From: Pseudomonadota bacterium
GTDB taxonomy: Bacteria; Pseudomonadota; Gammaproteobacteria; Burkholderiales; Burkholderiaceae_B
Assembly (NCBI GenBank): GCA_023425645.1
Contig: JAFACG010000042.1
Coordinates: 62,001 to 126,000 of the forward strand
Reading direction: 5' to 3'
Length of the DNA stretch: 64,000 nucleotides
Shown: piece after piece, positions 18,610 to 26,770 of the stretch
Numbering within the stretch: position 1 is the stretch's first letter
How the letters are laid out: each line of letters opens with the position of its first letter
Notes under the pieces: generated by a model
What the model was told of the DNA's origin: nothing
Seen by the model: only the letters and a program-made list of their open reading frames with translations
Database searches by the model: none
Made by a program: the position numbers and the translations under genes

Positions 18610-19470
18610 TTATTGGGCGTGCGGCTGCTCGCAAAGCCAGTCGGCAAAAACCTGTGCCCGAGGATCCTCGCTGAGGGGCTGCGGAGACAGCAGATAATAA
18701 GCCGAGCCGTCGGCTACGAACCCGTGCGGGGCGATCAATTGACCGCTGCGGATCTCGTCTTGCACCATCAGGCGCGAGACGATGGCAATGCCCTGACCGG
18801 AAAGCGCCGCCTGGATGCAGAGGTAGAAGTGATCCAGCTGCAGTTTCGTTGCGTGCCGCATGGACAGGCGGCTTACCCTGGCCCACGTGGCCCATGCCTG
18901 CGGCCGTGAGCTGGTATGGATCAGGACCTGGCCTCGTTCACCGAACGCATGCGGATAGCTTGGCCGGCATACGGGACCGATCATTTCATCGCATAGCCTG
19001 AGGCCGCACACCGAGTCGGCCCAGTGGAAATCGTCTCGCCGTATGGCCAGGTCTATCCCCATCTTGAGGAAGTTCACCGGCCCGCCCGCTGTCATGAGGT
19101 GGATCGTGACCGTGGGATGCTGGGCATGAAATTGCCCAAGCCGCGGGATCAGCCATTTCATCGCGATCGTAGGTTCGCAGGAGACGACCAGGGCGTGTTC
19201 GCGCTGTGTCTGCTGCAACTGGCGGACGACTTCCCCCAGCCGTTCGAATATCGGCGCCGTGACGTGCTTGAGCTGGTGGCCGGCGGGCGTCAAGAACACT
19301 GCGCGATTGCGCCTTTCGAAGAGTTGCACACCCAATGAGGCTTCCAAGGCCCGGATCTGCCGGCTCACCGCTCCATGGGTGACGTGCAGGGCGTTGGCTG
19401 CCTGTACGAAGCTGCCGGTCTGCGCTGCAACGTCGAAATAGCGGAACGCGGTGAGGTTTGGAATAGACAT
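18610..19470 (-). CDS. LysR family transcriptional regulator (GcvA-like)
   Basis: This 286-residue regulator has an N-terminal winged helix (about 1-65: FRYFDVAAQTGSFVQAANAL then VTHGAVSRQIRALE) and a periplasmic-binding-like effector domain (about 90-286). The SCEPTIAMKWLIPRL segment is typical of the GcvA subgroup. It diverges from the LysE exporter gene across 358 bases, so control of that exporter is a reasonable guess, although a decayed gene lies between them. Confidence 0.9.
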   Translation of the reverse strand: MSIPNLTAFRYFDVAAQTGSFVQAANALHVTHGAVSRQIRALEASLGVQLFERRNRAVFLTPAGHQLKHVTAPIFERLGEVVRQLQQTQREHALVVSCEPTIAMKWLIPRLGQFHAQHPTVTIHLMTAGGPVNFLKMGIDLAIRRDDFHWADSVCGLRLCDEMIGPVCRPSYPHAFGERGQVLIHTSSRPQAWATWARVSRLSMRHATKLQLDHFYLCIQAALSGQGIAIVSRLMVQDEIRSGQLIAPHGFVADGSAYYLLSPQPLSEDPRAQVFADWLCEQPHAQ

Positions 19471-19613
19471 CGTGGATGAAAACTCACGGAAAAGAGATAG
19501 TAAACATCGTTTTTAAATCAGCACGCCAACAATAATAATGGCATGGCGCGAAGCTTGCGTGCAGCTGAGAGAAACGTTGATTTCCCGAGCTGTCGAGCAG
19601 GCCATGCAACGCT

Positions 19614-19805
19614 GTCAAGAAAGAATCCGGAGCACAGGAGCAAACCGGTCTTTCGAATTATTTGCACGATGTGCGTGCACATATCGCCGGACTTGATTTC
19701 ATGTTCTTGACTCGACCCATGCACGGCGTCACGCCCATCATGCCGTAAGACGAGGATAAGCCCGGCTATCGCGATGTGTTGGTGATCACCTTCCGCAAGA
19801 CATAG
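19614..19805 (+). pseudogene. Remnant of an unidentified gene with an internal stop
   Basis: The frame reads protein-like (GLDFMFLTRPMHGVTP), then an in-frame TAA at 19746-19748, then EDKPGYRDVLVITFRKT and a natural stop at 19803-19805. The similarity in style on both sides of the stop and the lack of an N-terminus point to a decayed C-terminal fragment. The parent family is not recognised. It fills most of the LysR-LysE gap. Confidence 0.4.
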
Positions 19806-19828
19806 TTTCAACCAGTCTGGACCAGAGA

Positions 19829-20446
19829 ATGCACGAACTCATTGCCGTTGCCACCATCACTATCCTGGCCGTGATCAGTCCGGGGCCCGACTTTGCCATG
19901 GTCACCCGCAACGGTTATTCATTCGGCCGCAAGATCGGCCTCATTTCCGCCTTGGGCATCGCCGCCGGGGTTCAGGTGCATGTGTTCTATACAGTGCTGG
20001 GGATTGCGGTGCTGAACACTCGATCACCCAGCCTTTTCCTGGCCATGAAAGTGGCCGGAGCCGCGTACTTGATGTACTTGGGCTACAAGTCCTTCACGAA
20101 TCGCACCCCCATCAAGACCGACTCGGCGCCAGGCCATATGCCCACCAACCGGCAGGCATTCGGCATGGGGTTCTTCACCAATGCGCTCAATCCCAAGACC
20201 ATGTTGTTCGTGGTGGCCACATTCATGCAGGTCGTGGAGCCGGGAGCGCCGTTCTGGCTGAATTTCTCCTATGGCTTTTTCATGTCGTTTGCGCATTGGG
20301 CATGGTTCAGCATTGTGGCCATCGTGTTTTCCGAGAAAAGCCTGCGCGCCGCCATGCTGGTCAAGCAAAGGGCAGTGGATGTACTTATTGGCGCGGCGTT
20401 GTTCGGGCTTGGCGGCTCGCTGCTTTTCACGAACTCAACCGTCTGA
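19829..20446 (+). CDS. LysE/RhtB family amino-acid or metabolite exporter
   Basis: This 205-residue inner-membrane protein has about six hydrophobic segments and the family start AVISPGPDFAMVTRNG near residue 17. The GMGFFTNALNPKTMLF motif is near residue 115. Members export amino acids or their analogues using the proton gradient. The divergent LysR gene may control it. Its 3' end overlaps the convergent frameshifted gene by 12 bases. Confidence 0.92.
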   Translation: MHELIAVATITILAVISPGPDFAMVTRNGYSFGRKIGLISALGIAAGVQVHVFYTVLGIAVLNTRSPSLFLAMKVAGAAYLMYLGYKSFTNRTPIKTDSAPGHMPTNRQAFGMGFFTNALNPKTMLFVVATFMQVVEPGAPFWLNFSYGFFMSFAHWAWFSIVAIVFSEKSLRAAMLVKQRAVDVLIGAALFGLGGSLLFTNSTV

Positions 20447-20793
20447 AAGGAATTTGTCCGCAAGCCATGTGGAGATGGGGCGATTTTCAAACGCTTCGGC
20501 CCTTGCAGGCGCGCTGGCAAGTTCGATCTGGTCGCCCTGCACTTGCCATGAGCCTTGCGTATACGTGAGTGCTGCGCCGTAGCCCATGCCAAACTTGAAA
20601 CGGTGATCCTCGGTCAATTGCAATTCGCTGTTGACTCCGCCATCGACGTCTTCCATGTGGTAATGACCCACGATGGCGGCGGGCTCTATTTTTTCTCCGC
20701 CCACGACGGCGAAGACATGATCAGACTGGCAAGCGCCATGCTTGAAAGACAGGCCAGGCGGATCGCCTGGCTAGCCGTTTTTTTCTTTGGCAT
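20435..20793 (-). pseudogene. Secreted protein gene split by a frameshift in an A6 run
   Basis: A signal peptide is encoded from the ATG at 20793 (MPKKKTASQAIRLA through SSPSWAEKK) and stops at a TAG (20686-20688) just after a run of six A on the minus strand (20689-20694). One frame back, the mature part continues without a gap: KIEPAAIVGHYHMEDVDGG to FLSDG, ending at 20435. A single extra A, or a -1 ribosomal slip on GAG AAA AAA, gives one protein of about 119 residues. This could be a true pseudogene, a sequencing error in the homopolymer, or programmed slippage. The family is not recognised. Confidence 0.65.
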
Positions 20794-20965
20794 CGTGTTT
20801 CTGGTTTTGGAGAGCAGGCAGACGCGTGCATGATGAAACCCCTTGGGTTGCCAACGGGCGCCGGCGAAAAAGCGCATTCTATCAGGGCAGTTGCTGTGCT
20901 TCGGGAAAAATGCGGGTATGGCGGGTGTCGAAGGTCTTGCTGTGCCTTTGCTCTGGGCCGTCTCT

Positions 20966-21107
20966 TGCGCCGCAATGGGCAGGCTGCGTTATGGTTTCAC
21001 GTATACAGCGAATTCGCTTCCTGCTACGATGTTCCGGTTTTTCAAGCCGGACCGCTCCCGTTCCCTGGCGGCCTTGCCTTTTCCGGATGTTCATCCGGAG
21101 TTTTTTT
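20966..21107 (+). ncRNA. Structured-RNA-like leader, copy 2, upstream of the DUF2478 gene
   Basis: The element matches 18237-18351. It has closing arms 20969-20979 with 21062-21072, a perfect GCGAATTCGC palindrome (21008-21017) and a CCGG-loop-CCGG hairpin near 21033-21050. An intrinsic terminator follows directly (stem 21083-21088/21093-21098, T7 to 21107), 24 bases before the DUF2478 start. This is the layout of a riboswitch or attenuator. The ligand is unknown; a molybdenum-related signal is a guess from the gene it precedes. Confidence 0.5.
21082..21107 (+). terminator. Intrinsic terminator/attenuator in the DUF2478 leader
   Basis: TCCGGAT and ATCCGGA arms around GTTC are followed by AGTTTTTTT. 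It lies before, not after, a gene, so it probably acts as an attenuator. Confidence 0.75.
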
Positions 21108-21130
21108 ATCGCGGAATGTGGAGTGCTTCC

Positions 21131-21688
21131 ATGGATGTCATTGAACCGTCTTTTGCGCTTGGCGCCATCGTGCATGCCGGCAAGGGCAGCGCGGATGCCG
21201 TGTTGCTGGATTTCGCGCAGAGGCTGAGCGCACGGGGGCTGGTCGTGCGCGGACTGGTGCCCGGGCCGCAGGCCGACCTTGGCGATTGCGCCGCCCGCAC
21301 GGTACGCGACCTGGAGACCGGCGACATTTATCCCATAGGCCAGAACCTGGGCAAGCAGTCCGGCGCCTGCTGCCTGGATCCAGGCGCCTTGCTGGCGGCG
21401 GGCGTCGTCCTGCGGCGTGCGCTGGAAGGGCCCGCCGATCTGGTCATCGTCAATCGCTTCGGCATCCAGGAGGCGGCGGGCGACGGATTCTGCGCTGAAT
21501 TCCTTGAGCTGATCACCCGCGGCTATCCGTTGCTGACGGTGGTTTCCCACGCTTATCTGCCGGCTTGGCGCGAGTTCACAGGCGGCCTGGCCACGGAGCT
21601 GAGCCCCGACACCGAGGCCTTGCTGGCCTGGTTCGAGCGGATCAGGAGCCGACCGCCGACCGCAGCGGCGCCCAGCGCCAGTGCGTGA
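21131..21688 (+). CDS. DUF2478 domain protein
   Basis: This 185-residue protein begins FALGAIVHAGKGSADAVLLDFAQRL and contains the DLETGDIYPIGQNLG and DLVIVNRFGIQEA segments that I associate with DUF2478. That family of nucleotide-binding-like proteins is often found near molybdenum genes (from memory, not checked). I chose the ATG at 21131 because GGAG at 21120-21123 is well placed and because the frame upstream overlaps the structured leader. Its last 47 bases overlap the convergent DUF418 gene. Confidence 0.75.
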   Translation: MDVIEPSFALGAIVHAGKGSADAVLLDFAQRLSARGLVVRGLVPGPQADLGDCAARTVRDLETGDIYPIGQNLGKQSGACCLDPGALLAAGVVLRRALEGPADLVIVNRFGIQEAAGDGFCAEFLELITRGYPLLTVVSHAYLPAWREFTGGLATELSPDTEALLAWFERIRSRPPTAAAPSASA

Positions 21689-22832
21689 AGCTGCGCAGCA
21701 GCCATTCGGCGGGACCGTACTGGAAGCGCTGCAGCCACAGGCGGCTGAGCAGGCACTGGCTCAGGTACAGCGTCAGCGCGATGGCGTAGGCGGCCGATGA
21801 GGACACCCGGCCGATGAGCCCCAGTCCCACGCCGTAGAACAGGAAGACGCAGGCCAGCGATTGCAGCAGGTAGTTGGACAGCGCCATGCGACCGGCGGGC
21901 GCAAGCAGGAACCGCATGAATCCGCCAGCCGCGCCCTGGTAGGCTTTCAGGGCCAGGACGCAGTACAGGCCGACCAGCAGCGGACCGGTCAGGATGGTCA
22001 GGATCAGCGCGCCGCCTTCCCAGATCGTGCCGACCAGGAAGGTGGCGGCGTAGCCGTACAGCAGGGCGGCGGGCGCGCCAACGAGCACGCCCCAGAACGC
22101 CATGCGCCGCAGCCAGGGACGATAGGCGTCCAGATGCAGGAACAATTGGCGGCGGCCGGCGATTAGGCCCAGGCAGAACATGGCGAAGGCCATTGGTCCT
22201 TGCAGCGTGGCCATGATGGGCCAGGCCTCGCGCACCACGCGCAGGTTTTCGGCAAGTACGGACGGCCAGCCGCCCTGGTAGCGGCGGGTCTGCTCCTGGA
22301 TGCCGGCCAGCAGTTCAGCGGCATCGGCGGAGTCTGCGGCCTCGAACAGGATCAGGCAGGTCCACAGCAGGGCCGTTGCCGTGACCACGCAGGCTGACAG
22401 CCAGGCCAGGGTGCGGTCGCCGCAGCGTCGCACGCCCAGAAGCAGCAGGCCCGCCAGGGCGTAGATCATCAGGATGTCGCCGATGTACAGCAAGATGGCG
22501 TGCAGCAGGCCGATCAGCAGCAGGCCCAGCAGCCGGCGCAGGAAGCTGCTCGAAAAAGAGCGATTCCGGCGTTCGGCCGACATCATCTGGATGGTGAAGC
22601 TGTATCCGAACAGCAATGAGAACAGCAGGTAGAACTTGGTCTCGAAGGCGGCGCCGACGATGTAGTCCAGCGCGCGGTCCAGCACGCCGGCGCTCATGGG
22701 ATGGGGCAGGCCGGAACCATAAAAGGGCGAGGAGAACACCTTGACGTTCACCAGCAGTATGCCCAGCAGGGCAAAACCGCGCAGGCAGTCCAGGAAGTCT
22801 TGTCGTTGCAGGGAGAAAGCGGCGGACGTCAC
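21642..22832 (-). CDS. DUF418 family membrane protein
   Basis: This 396-residue protein has 9-10 hydrophobic segments. The N-terminal DFLDCLRGFALLGILLVN and the C-terminal domain with GRMALSNYLLQS are typical of DUF418 proteins, predicted transporters or acyltransferase-like proteins of unknown function. The first in-frame ATG is far inside, so I chose GTG at 22832, which puts the conserved start at the right distance; a TTG at 22871 is possible. It diverges from a LysR gene 160 bases away. Confidence 0.85.
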   Translation of the reverse strand: MTSAAFSLQRQDFLDCLRGFALLGILLVNVKVFSSPFYGSGLPHPMSAGVLDRALDYIVGAAFETKFYLLFSLLFGYSFTIQMMSAERRNRSFSSSFLRRLLGLLLIGLLHAILLYIGDILMIYALAGLLLLGVRRCGDRTLAWLSACVVTATALLWTCLILFEAADSADAAELLAGIQEQTRRYQGGWPSVLAENLRVVREAWPIMATLQGPMAFAMFCLGLIAGRRQLFLHLDAYRPWLRRMAFWGVLVGAPAALLYGYAATFLVGTIWEGGALILTILTGPLLVGLYCVLALKAYQGAAGGFMRFLLAPAGRMALSNYLLQSLACVFLFYGVGLGLIGRVSSSAAYAIALTLYLSQCLLSRLWLQRFQYGPAEWLLRSFTHWRWAPLRSAVGS

Positions 22833-22992
22833 GATGGAAAAATCCAGTATCTGCGGGGGAGGCGGGACCAAACTGTTTTATAGTGCTGATCAGCGGGCCT
22901 GTTGCACTGACCGACCGTGCATCGTAGAGGACAGCCTTGAGGCAGGCAAACGATAAATTTTGAGCGTAATTGATTAGTTCTTCTTACTTGTC

Positions 22993-23859
22993 ATGCTGAA
23001 ACATTGGCCGGCCTTGAGCGCCTTGCGCGGATTCGAAGCGGCTGCCCGCCTGGGCAGTTTCCACAAAGCGGCGCAGGAGCTGCACCTGACCCAATCGGCT
23101 GTCAGCCAGCAGATCCGCAGCCTGGAGCTGTACCTCGAGCAGCCGCTGTTCGAGCGCATCGGACGCCGCATCGCCTTGACGGACGCCGGCGCGGACCTGC
23201 TCAGCACCACGCAGCAGCTCCTGCAGCAATTGGCGACCGGCATACGCCGGCTGGAGCAGTATCGCAAGCCGCACCAGGTCATTGTGAACACCACGCCGGC
23301 CTTCGCGCGGCACTGGCTGCTGCCCCGGCTGGACGCTTTCCGGGCGCAGTTTCCCGAGATCGACCTGTGGCTGCTGACCACCGACGAGCCGCCGGACATG
23401 GCCGAGCAGACCATAGACCTGGCCATTCGTGATGACATCGACGAGCAGCCGGCCTGCCACTTCCTGCCCCTGCTGCGGGACAGGCTGTATCCCGCCTGCC
23501 ACCCCCGCCTGCTGCAGGTGCCTGCCGCGCAGCGCTTCACGTTGCACGGGGAGCGCATCATGGACTGGGCGCAATGGCAATTGCAGGGCGGCGAGGACGT
23601 GGGCCAGCGCAGCGCGGGCCTGAACTTCTCCGATCCCGGCTTGCTGCTGGACGCCGCCTGCCAGGGTCTGGGCATCGCACTGGTCAGCGAATTGCTGGCC
23701 GGGCAGGCCCGATTGGACGGGAAGCTGGCGCCCCTGTCCGAGACACGGGTGCCGGGGCCGGTATGGAATTGCCTGCTGCACGTGGACAGCGAGCGCATGG
23801 CTGATGTGCGCCGTTTCCACCAATGGCTGGAGCAGGCGCTGGGCGCGGCCCAGGCCTAG
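22993..23859 (+). CDS. LysR family transcriptional regulator (GcvA-like)
   Basis: The 288-residue regulator has the winged helix at about residues 1-65 (LRGFEAAARLGSFHKAAQEL, TQSAVSQQIRSLE) and an effector-binding domain with TTPAFARHWLLPRL. It is divergent from the DUF418 gene and lies 229 bases before cioA on the same strand, so either could be its target. Nothing in the sequence decides. Confidence 0.9.
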   Translation: MLKHWPALSALRGFEAAARLGSFHKAAQELHLTQSAVSQQIRSLELYLEQPLFERIGRRIALTDAGADLLSTTQQLLQQLATGIRRLEQYRKPHQVIVNTTPAFARHWLLPRLDAFRAQFPEIDLWLLTTDEPPDMAEQTIDLAIRDDIDEQPACHFLPLLRDRLYPACHPRLLQVPAAQRFTLHGERIMDWAQWQLQGGEDVGQRSAGLNFSDPGLLLDAACQGLGIALVSELLAGQARLDGKLAPLSETRVPGPVWNCLLHVDSERMADVRRFHQWLEQALGAAQA

Positions 23860-23908
23860 CCGGACGACGCGTACGCCGGCGCCGCGCCCGGCGGGCGCGC
23901 AGGCGTCC

Positions 23909-23924
23909 AGGCTCGCTATTTGCT
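23909..23924 (+). promoter_or_regulatory. Weak sigma-54-like promoter before cioAB
   Basis: AGGCTC-N5-TTGCT has the GG-N10-GC spacing and the same -12 box as the sigma-54 sites at 42-46 kb, but the -24 box is weaker. It lies about 165 bases before cioA. Confidence 0.25.
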
Positions 23925-24088
23925 GGAGGCGCACAGCGGCCTTGCCGGTGAAGGGCGGCCTTGTTCTGCCGTCCGCTGAAGAGATGCGGCATGAGGAGTC
24001 CATGCACGGGAAGGCCGGTTCGGGGGGCGTCGCACGGCTTGTCCGCGTCGAGGCTTCATTGTGATCACGCCGCGTTTGGAGCACCGCC

Positions 24089-25480
24089 ATGCCGGATTTG
24101 AGCGCATTGGACCTGGCCCGCGTGCAGTTCGGGTTCACCATCTCTTTCCATATCATCTTCCCGGCCATCACCATCGGCCTGGCGGCCTATCTGGCGACGC
24201 TGGAGGGCTTGTGGCTCTGGACGGGCAAGATGGTCTACCGCAACCTCTATCACTTCTGGTCGCGCATCTTCGCGGTGAATTTCGGCATGGGCGTGGTCTC
24301 GGGCCTGGTGATGGCGTACCAGTTCGGCACCAACTGGAGCCGGTATTCCGAGTTCGCCGGCAGCATCACCGGTCCTTTGCTGACCTATGAAGTGCTGACG
24401 GCCTTTTTCCTGGAGGCCGGCTTTCTGGGCGTGATGCTGTTCGGCTGGAACAAGGTGGGTCCGCGCCTGCATTTCTTCGCCACCCTCATGGTGGCCCTGG
24501 GCACGCTGGTTTCGGCGACCTGGATACTGGCCTCGAACAGCTGGATGCAGACGCCGCAAGGGCATGAGGTCGTCAATGGCGTGGTCGTGCCGGTGGACTG
24601 GATCGCAGTCATCCTGAACCCGTCCTTTCCCTATCGCCTGGCGCACATGGTGATGGCGGCCTTCATCGCCACCGCCCTGATGGTGGGGGCGTCGGCCGCC
24701 TGGCATCTGCTGCGCGGCAACCGCCGGCTGGAGGTGCGTCGCATGTTCACCATGGCCATGGGATGCCTGCTGCTGGCCGCGCCGCTGCAGATCTTCATCG
24801 GCGATCTGCACGGCCTGAACACGCTGGAGCACCAGCCCGCCAAGCTGGCCGCGATGGAGGGGCACTGGGAGAACGAAGCGGGCAAGGGCGCGCCGCTGGT
24901 CCTGTTCGGCTGGCCGGACATGCGGGCCGAGACCACGCGCTACAAGATCGAGATCCCCCGTCTGGGCGGCCTGATCCTGAGGCACGACTGGGACGGGCAA
25001 TATCCCGGCCTGAAGGATTTCCCGCCCCAGGACAGGCCCCACTCCCCCAGCGTGTTCTGGACGTTCCGCATCATGGTGGGACTGGGCCTGCTGATGCTGG
25101 CGCTGGCCGTCTGGAGCGCCGTGGCGCACTGGAGGGGGCGGGCGCATGACTCCCCCGCCCTGGCGCGCTTTGCCCTGTACATGGGGCCGGCGGGGGTGAT
25201 CGCCATGCTGGCAGGCTGGTTCACCACCGAGATCGGCCGCCAGCCGTGGGTGGTTTACGGTCTGATGCGAACCGCCGATGCCGTATCGGATCATTCGGCG
25301 CAGACCTTGTCGGCGTCCCTGCTGGTGTTCCTGGTCGTGTATGCGGCCGTGTTCGGCACGGGGGCGGCCTATGTGTTCAAGCTGATCCGCCAGGGCCCGG
25401 ATGCGCACGAGGTCCCGCCCGGCGGCGAGGCGCTCGACCAGCGCCCGGCCCGCCCCCTGTCCGCGGCCACAAGGAGTTGA
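24089..25480 (+). CDS. cioA: Cytochrome bd-type quinol oxidase subunit I (cyanide-insensitive type)
   Basis: This subunit oxidises quinol and carries the haems that reduce oxygen to water in the inner membrane. The 463-residue protein has the haem ligands His21 (SFHIIFP) and His186 (RLAHMVM). The conserved acidic Glu101 and Glu109 and the GRQPW motif near the C-terminus are present. The Q-loop is short, as in CIO-type enzymes rather than E. coli CydA. cioB follows after four bases and a DUF2474 subunit gene overlaps its end, which also fits CIO. Confidence 0.93.
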   Translation: MPDLSALDLARVQFGFTISFHIIFPAITIGLAAYLATLEGLWLWTGKMVYRNLYHFWSRIFAVNFGMGVVSGLVMAYQFGTNWSRYSEFAGSITGPLLTYEVLTAFFLEAGFLGVMLFGWNKVGPRLHFFATLMVALGTLVSATWILASNSWMQTPQGHEVVNGVVVPVDWIAVILNPSFPYRLAHMVMAAFIATALMVGASAAWHLLRGNRRLEVRRMFTMAMGCLLLAAPLQIFIGDLHGLNTLEHQPAKLAAMEGHWENEAGKGAPLVLFGWPDMRAETTRYKIEIPRLGGLILRHDWDGQYPGLKDFPPQDRPHSPSVFWTFRIMVGLGLLMLALAVWSAVAHWRGRAHDSPALARFALYMGPAGVIAMLAGWFTTEIGRQPWVVYGLMRTADAVSDHSAQTLSASLLVFLVVYAAVFGTGAAYVFKLIRQGPDAHEVPPGGEALDQRPARPLSAATRS

Positions 25481-25484
25481 CGCC

Positions 25485-26486
25485 ATGGGTATCGATCTTG
25501 CTCTGATCTGGTTCTTGATCATCGGCTTCGGTGTGATGATGTACGTCGTCACGGACGGCTTCGACCTGGGCATAGGGATGCTGTTTCCTTTCGTTCGCGA
25601 CGCCGCCCAGCGTGATGCCATGGTCAACACGGTGGCGCCGGTCTGGGACGGCAACGAGACCTGGCTGGTGCTGGGCGGCGCCGGCCTGATGGCGGCGTTC
25701 CCCAAGGCCTACTCCATCCTGCTCAGCGCCCTGTATGCGCCCGCCATCCTGATGCTGGTGGGCCTGGTTTGGCGGGGCGTGTCCTTCGAATTCCGCTTCA
25801 AGGCCGATGAGTCGCATAAGCCGTTCTGGGACAAGGCGTTCATGCTCGGCTCGTTCGCGGCCTCTTTTTCCCAGGGCCTGATCCTGGGCGCCTTCATCGA
25901 AGGTGTGCAGCCGCGCGCGGGCGGCCAGGGGGTCATGGACTGGCTCAGCCCCTTCGCGGTCTTCACGGGCCTGGGCGTGTCGGCGGCCTATGCCCTGCTG
26001 GGAGCGACCTGGCTGGTGCTCAAGACCGAGGGCGAGCTGCAGCGGCGCATGCAGAAGCTGGCGCGGCCCATCACCTGGGGCGTGCTGCTGGCGATCGCCG
26101 TCGTCTCGGTCTGGACGCCGCTCATCAATCCGGACGTGGCCCGGCGCTGGTTCAGCCTGCCCAACATGCTGTATTTCGCGCCCGTGCCCGTGCTGGTCCT
26201 GGCATCGGCCTGGAGCTTGTTGCGCCAGCTGCGCGGCACGCCCCAGTCCGGCCCGTTCGGCTGGGCGCTGGTGCTGGTTTTCCTGGGGTATTCGGGCTTC
26301 GTGATCAGCGTCTGGCCGAACATCGTTCCACCTTCGCTATCCATCTGGGATGCCGCCGCGCCGCCGCAAAGCCTGGGTTTCACGCTGGTGGGCGCCTTGC
26401 TCGTCATTCCCATGATCCTGACCTATTCGGCCTGGGCCTATTACGTGTTCCGCGGCAAGGTGAAGACGGGGGAGGGCTACCACTGA
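25485..26486 (+). CDS. cioB: Cytochrome bd-type quinol oxidase subunit II
   Basis: Subunit II supports haem insertion and the oxygen path of the oxidase. The 333-residue membrane protein starts MGIDLALIWFLIIGFGVMMYVVTDGFDLGIGMLFPF and has the VWDGNETWLVLGGAGLMAAFPKAY block. Only the ATG at 25485, behind AAGGAG (25471-25476), gives the normal start. The stop TGA overlaps the ATG of the next gene. Confidence 0.95.
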   Translation: MGIDLALIWFLIIGFGVMMYVVTDGFDLGIGMLFPFVRDAAQRDAMVNTVAPVWDGNETWLVLGGAGLMAAFPKAYSILLSALYAPAILMLVGLVWRGVSFEFRFKADESHKPFWDKAFMLGSFAASFSQGLILGAFIEGVQPRAGGQGVMDWLSPFAVFTGLGVSAAYALLGATWLVLKTEGELQRRMQKLARPITWGVLLAIAVVSVWTPLINPDVARRWFSLPNMLYFAPVPVLVLASAWSLLRQLRGTPQSGPFGWALVLVFLGYSGFVISVWPNIVPPSLSIWDAAAPPQSLGFTLVGALLVIPMILTYSAWAYYVFRGKVKTGEGYH

Positions 26487-26635
26487 TGGCGGCGGGCGGA
26501 CCATCGCGGCGGTCGGGTTTGCTGCGCAGGCTGGGCTGGCTGGTGCTGATCTGGGCGTGCAGCGTCGCCGCGCTGGGCGCGGTCGCGCTGTTCATTCGAC
26601 TGCTGATGGGCCTGGCGGGCATGAGCCCCGGCTAG
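26486..26635 (+). CDS. DUF2474 small subunit of the CIO oxidase
   Basis: A 49-residue protein starts at the ATG that overlaps the cioB stop (TGATG) and ends at TAG 26633-26635. It has a basic N-terminus (PSRRSGLLRRLGW) and one membrane helix (about residues 18-42), the form of DUF2474/CydX-like subunits encoded behind cioAB. Translational coupling to cioB is likely. Confidence 0.85.
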   Translation: MAAGGPSRRSGLLRRLGWLVLIWACSVAALGAVALFIRLLMGLAGMSPG

Positions 26636-26662
26636 GGGCGGACGGCGGCGTTCCGGCAGCTG

Positions 26663-26677
26663 TTCCAAATTCAGGAA
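26663..26677. promoter_or_regulatory. Candidate IclR-type operator before bisC
   Basis: TTCC-N7-GGAA lies 94 bases before the bisC start. Its half-sites resemble the GGAAC/GTTCC repeats found between acuI and the Bug gene at 33 kb. Confidence 0.3.
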
Positions 26678-26770
26678 TAGTGTTTTATATTTTTCGCGTG
26701 GTTGATGTTTCCGTGCCGCCGCATGCGCGACGGTTTCCATTGTTCGGCCGGACAGGATGGGAAGCAATCG

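Noticed and set aside
12478..23000. A genomic island integrated at tRNA-Ser
   Set aside because: Composition and gene content are suggestive, but there is no integrase and I found no repeat of the tRNA 3' end downstream.
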